From the NCBI GenBank assembly GCA_002506175.1, contig DAXB01000009.1, forward strand, positions 1 through 41,191: a stretch of DNA of 41,191 nt, given 5' to 3'. Source of the stretch: Methanomassiliicoccaceae archaeon UBA113 (GTDB taxonomy: Archaea; Thermoplasmatota; Thermoplasmata; Methanomassiliicoccales; Methanomethylophilaceae). This document shows, in pieces, positions 39,633 to 41,191 of the stretch (position 1 is its first letter; the number at the start of each line of letters is the position of its first letter). The position numbers and the translations under genes were made by a program. Below the pieces are notes generated by a model. That model searched no databases. It was not told where the DNA came from and was given only the letters and a program-made list of their open reading frames with translations.

Positions 39633-40277
39633 TCACACCTTCCTCTTGATCTGAACGAACATGAAACCGGGGACCTTGCACACCGGGCAGATCTCCGGGG
39701 GCTCGTCCCCTATGTATATGAATCCGCATATGTCGCAGACATACACGTTTGTGTTATCCAGGAAATGAGGGTCCTTCTCATAGCGCTCCAGAAGGGTGCG
39801 GAGGATCATCGTGACCTTCTCGTTCCATGTAAGGACGCGGAGCGATCCGCGGTCGCATACGGAAGCGGTCTTCTTCGCTCCCGGATAGCTATCGATATCG
39901 GAATTCACAAGCTTCAGAAGGGTCGATATGCCGTCGTTGTCAGGTGCAACAGCGTTGGACTCATAATAATCTGCGATCTTCATGAAGAGATCCGACTCCT
40001 CCGCAAGCTGCTGCTTCTGGCATGCACGGGCGAGATTGGAGCATACGGCACTGAGCTGTCCGGGCGTGAGCTGCCTGAGCTCCTCCTTCTCATACGAGAT
40101 CCCCTTTACAGGTTCGGACTTCACTGGCTCCGGACCGTCATCTTCATCTACCGGAGAGAAACCCTCTTTGCCCTCTCCGCACACCGGGCATATCCAATCA
40201 TCCGGGAGGTCCGTGAACTTCACGCCCTCCTTCTCCTCATCGTATATGTAGCCGCAAACGCCACATTTGTATTTCAT
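39633..40277 (-). CDS. Double-rubredoxin protein: rubredoxin, helical middle, rubrerythrin-type rubredoxin
   Basis: 214 residues. The N-terminus is a classic rubredoxin (CGVCGYIYDEEKEG, then LPDDWICPVCG). An acidic linker (residues about 46-60) leads to a helical middle with LSAVCSNLARACQKQQLAEE and KIADYYES, which resembles a ferritin-like helix pair but lacks the usual pair of ExxH motifs. The C-terminus is a second, rubrerythrin-type iron domain (YVCDICGFIYIGDEPPEICPVCK). ATG 40277 is preferred because a TTTTAAAA TATA box centred near 40305 predicts transcription starting there; in-frame ATGs at 40295 and 40313 exist. It is the first gene of an operon with the ferredoxin, suggesting an electron-transfer or oxygen-defence chain. 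Confidence 0.8.
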   Translation of the reverse strand: MKYKCGVCGYIYDEEKEGVKFTDLPDDWICPVCGEGKEGFSPVDEDDGPEPVKSEPVKGISYEKEELRQLTPGQLSAVCSNLARACQKQQLAEESDLFMKIADYYESNAVAPDNDGISTLLKLVNSDIDSYPGAKKTASVCDRGSLRVLTWNEKVTMILRTLLERYEKDPHFLDNTNVYVCDICGFIYIGDEPPEICPVCKVPGFMFVQIKRKV

Positions 40278-40300
40278 AAAGTCTACCACTTTCATCTGTC

Positions 40301-40310
40301 TTTTTAAAAC
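40301..40310 (-). promoter_or_regulatory. TATA box of the rubredoxin-ferredoxin operon
   Basis: GTTTTAAAAA on the minus strand, centred about 28 nt upstream of the ATG at 40277. Confidence 0.5.
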
Positions 40311-40395
40311 CATCAGTTTCGGATTCCCGAGGTTAAATGCCGTTACCCCGACCGAAGCTAATGATTGGGCGTTTGACGGAACCGTCGATAGAATG

Positions 40396-40406
40396 CTTTA
40401 AAAAAA
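40396..40406 (+). promoter_or_regulatory. TATA box of the DUF92 gene
   Basis: GCTTTAAAAAA on the plus strand, about 25 nt upstream of the ATG at 40425, predicting a leaderless transcript. Confidence 0.5.
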
Positions 40407-40424
40407 GAACCTGTATCGCCACCT

Positions 40425-41150
40425 ATGGACCCATTCCTGTTGACGGTCATCGAGATAGTGATGACCGTCCTTATTTCCGCGGAGGTGTACAAGCTCCACT
40501 GCCTCTCGAAAGACGGGGCGATCGCATCGCTTGTAGTCGGAGTGGTCCTGGCTGTATTCGGAACCCCTAGCGCATTCGTGCTGATGACGCTCTTCACCGT
40601 AGCCAGCTTCTTCGCCACGATGAAAGACATCGACAAGAAGATCGCCATGGGGCTGCAGGAGGGACAGTTCGGCGAACGCAGATGGAGGAACGTTGCTGCG
40701 GTGGGATTCCCCCCATGCCTCATCACTGTCATCCACTTCTTCACAGGATTCGACGATACGCTGTACGCAGTGGCATTCATATCATCGGTCGCCGTGGCCG
40801 GCGCCGATACCATTGCCAGCGAGATCGGAGTCAAGGATCCGCGCGCATATATGATCACGACCATGAAACCTGTGGAACCGGGAACGAACGGCGGAGTATC
40901 GGTCACCGGGACAGTCGTGTCAACGATAGCTGCATTCGCCATCGCATTCATAGGCTGGGCCACCATGACGAACGGCCTCAGCGTACTTATGCTCATCCCG
41001 TTCGCGATGGGTGTTTTCGGTAACCTGTTGGACAGTGTGTTCGGTGCCGTGTTAGAGAACAAGGGACTGATCTCCAAATACACCAACAACTGGTCCACCG
41101 AACTCATCTCAGGAATACTGGGTGGCGGAGTGTATCTGCTGGTCGCATAA
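40425..41150 (+). CDS. DUF92/TIGR00297-family integral membrane protein
   Basis: 241 residues with about 6 membrane segments. The family signatures are present in order: GERRWRNVAAVG near residue 85, ADTIASEIGVKDP near residue 125, and MKPVEPGTNGGVSVTGT near residue 150. Plant and cyanobacterial relatives (VTE6) phosphorylate phytyl phosphate, so an isoprenoid-phosphate kinase role is possible, and it would fit a lipid- or prenyl-using archaeon. The archaeal function is not established. It is one of two genes here that end in TAA. Confidence 0.85.
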   Translation: MDPFLLTVIEIVMTVLISAEVYKLHCLSKDGAIASLVVGVVLAVFGTPSAFVLMTLFTVASFFATMKDIDKKIAMGLQEGQFGERRWRNVAAVGFPPCLITVIHFFTGFDDTLYAVAFISSVAVAGADTIASEIGVKDPRAYMITTMKPVEPGTNGGVSVTGTVVSTIAAFAIAFIGWATMTNGLSVLMLIPFAMGVFGNLLDSVFGAVLENKGLISKYTNNWSTELISGILGGGVYLLVA

Positions 41151-41191
41151 TTTTATATATGTCTTAGGTATGCGGAGTATTGGCATGACGG
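41151..41191 (+). promoter_or_regulatory. Promoter and possible first codons of the next gene
   Basis: TTTTATATAT (41151-41160) overlaps the end of the DUF92 gene region and lies about 27 nt before an ATG at 41185 (ATG ACG G), close to the window edge. The spacing matches the leaderless promoters elsewhere. The product cannot be identified. Confidence 0.4.

Overview
The window is a stretch of an archaeal chromosome, most likely from a host-associated member of the Methanomassiliicoccales (Methanomethylophilus-like gut methanogens). The evidence for Archaea is the gene set: archaeal membrane-anchored LonB, the proteasome beta subunit next to the KH/beta-CASP termination factor aCPSF1 (FttA), archaeosine synthase ArcS, and PyrB with a separate PyrI. 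TATA boxes also lie about 25-35 nt before many start codons, which suggests short or absent leaders. The evidence for the order is indirect. Of 31 protein genes, 28 complete ones plus the 5'-truncated first gene end in TGA, 2 end in TAA and none in TAG, yet one conserved gene (38305-38835) is crossed by a single in-frame TAG. That is the pattern of a lineage that decodes amber as pyrrolysine. No 16S, mcrA or pyl gene is present, so the assignment is an inference.

Layout. 1-623: 3' end of an aldehyde dehydrogenase. 767-1735 (-): a BASS-type transporter, divergent from a UbiA prenyltransferase and UbiE/MenG methyltransferase pair (1814-3494, +). 3498-8125 (-): a Sel1-repeat protein, an M18 aminopeptidase, a DUF4143-type ATPase preceded by four 33-bp repeats, and MTA phosphorylase. 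8175-10722 (-): a compact histidine operon, hisB-hisF-hisIE-PHP phosphatase. 11029-12405 (+): an MFS drug exporter. 12543-15490 (-): a ChlI/ChlD-like AAA+ and VWA pair. 15635-18821 (-): LonB and a membrane-anchored transglutaminase-like protein. 18882-20025 (-): an alkylation-repair pair (Ogt, AlkD-like). 20125-20664 (+): rubrerythrin. 20793-25200 (-): aCPSF1, PsmB and ArcS.

25314-36347 (-) is one gene of 11 kb for a 3,677-residue surface protein. It has a signal segment, BspA-type leucine-rich repeats interrupted by five lectin-like modules, a long LRR block, at least twelve InlB/Flg_new-type repeats, and a C-terminal membrane anchor. It fills 27% of the window. A structured 550-bp intergenic region separates it from the + strand operon pyrB-pyrI-UPF0200 kinase (amber-interrupted)-small protein (36901-39098). 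A ferredoxin and double-rubredoxin operon (-) and a DUF92 membrane protein (+) follow. The window ends at the promoter and possible first codons of another gene.

Themes. Housekeeping (histidine, pyrimidine, proteolysis, RNA 3'-end formation, tRNA archaeosine) is mixed with functions suited to an animal gut: a giant adhesin, a BASS transporter, drug efflux, rubrerythrin/rubredoxin proteins and alkylation repair. Many minus-strand genes end in a GC-rich hairpin followed by a T-rich stretch. The strongest lead is the amber codon inside the UPF0200 kinase. Next are the module architecture of the giant protein and the exact 33-bp repeats before the ATPase gene.
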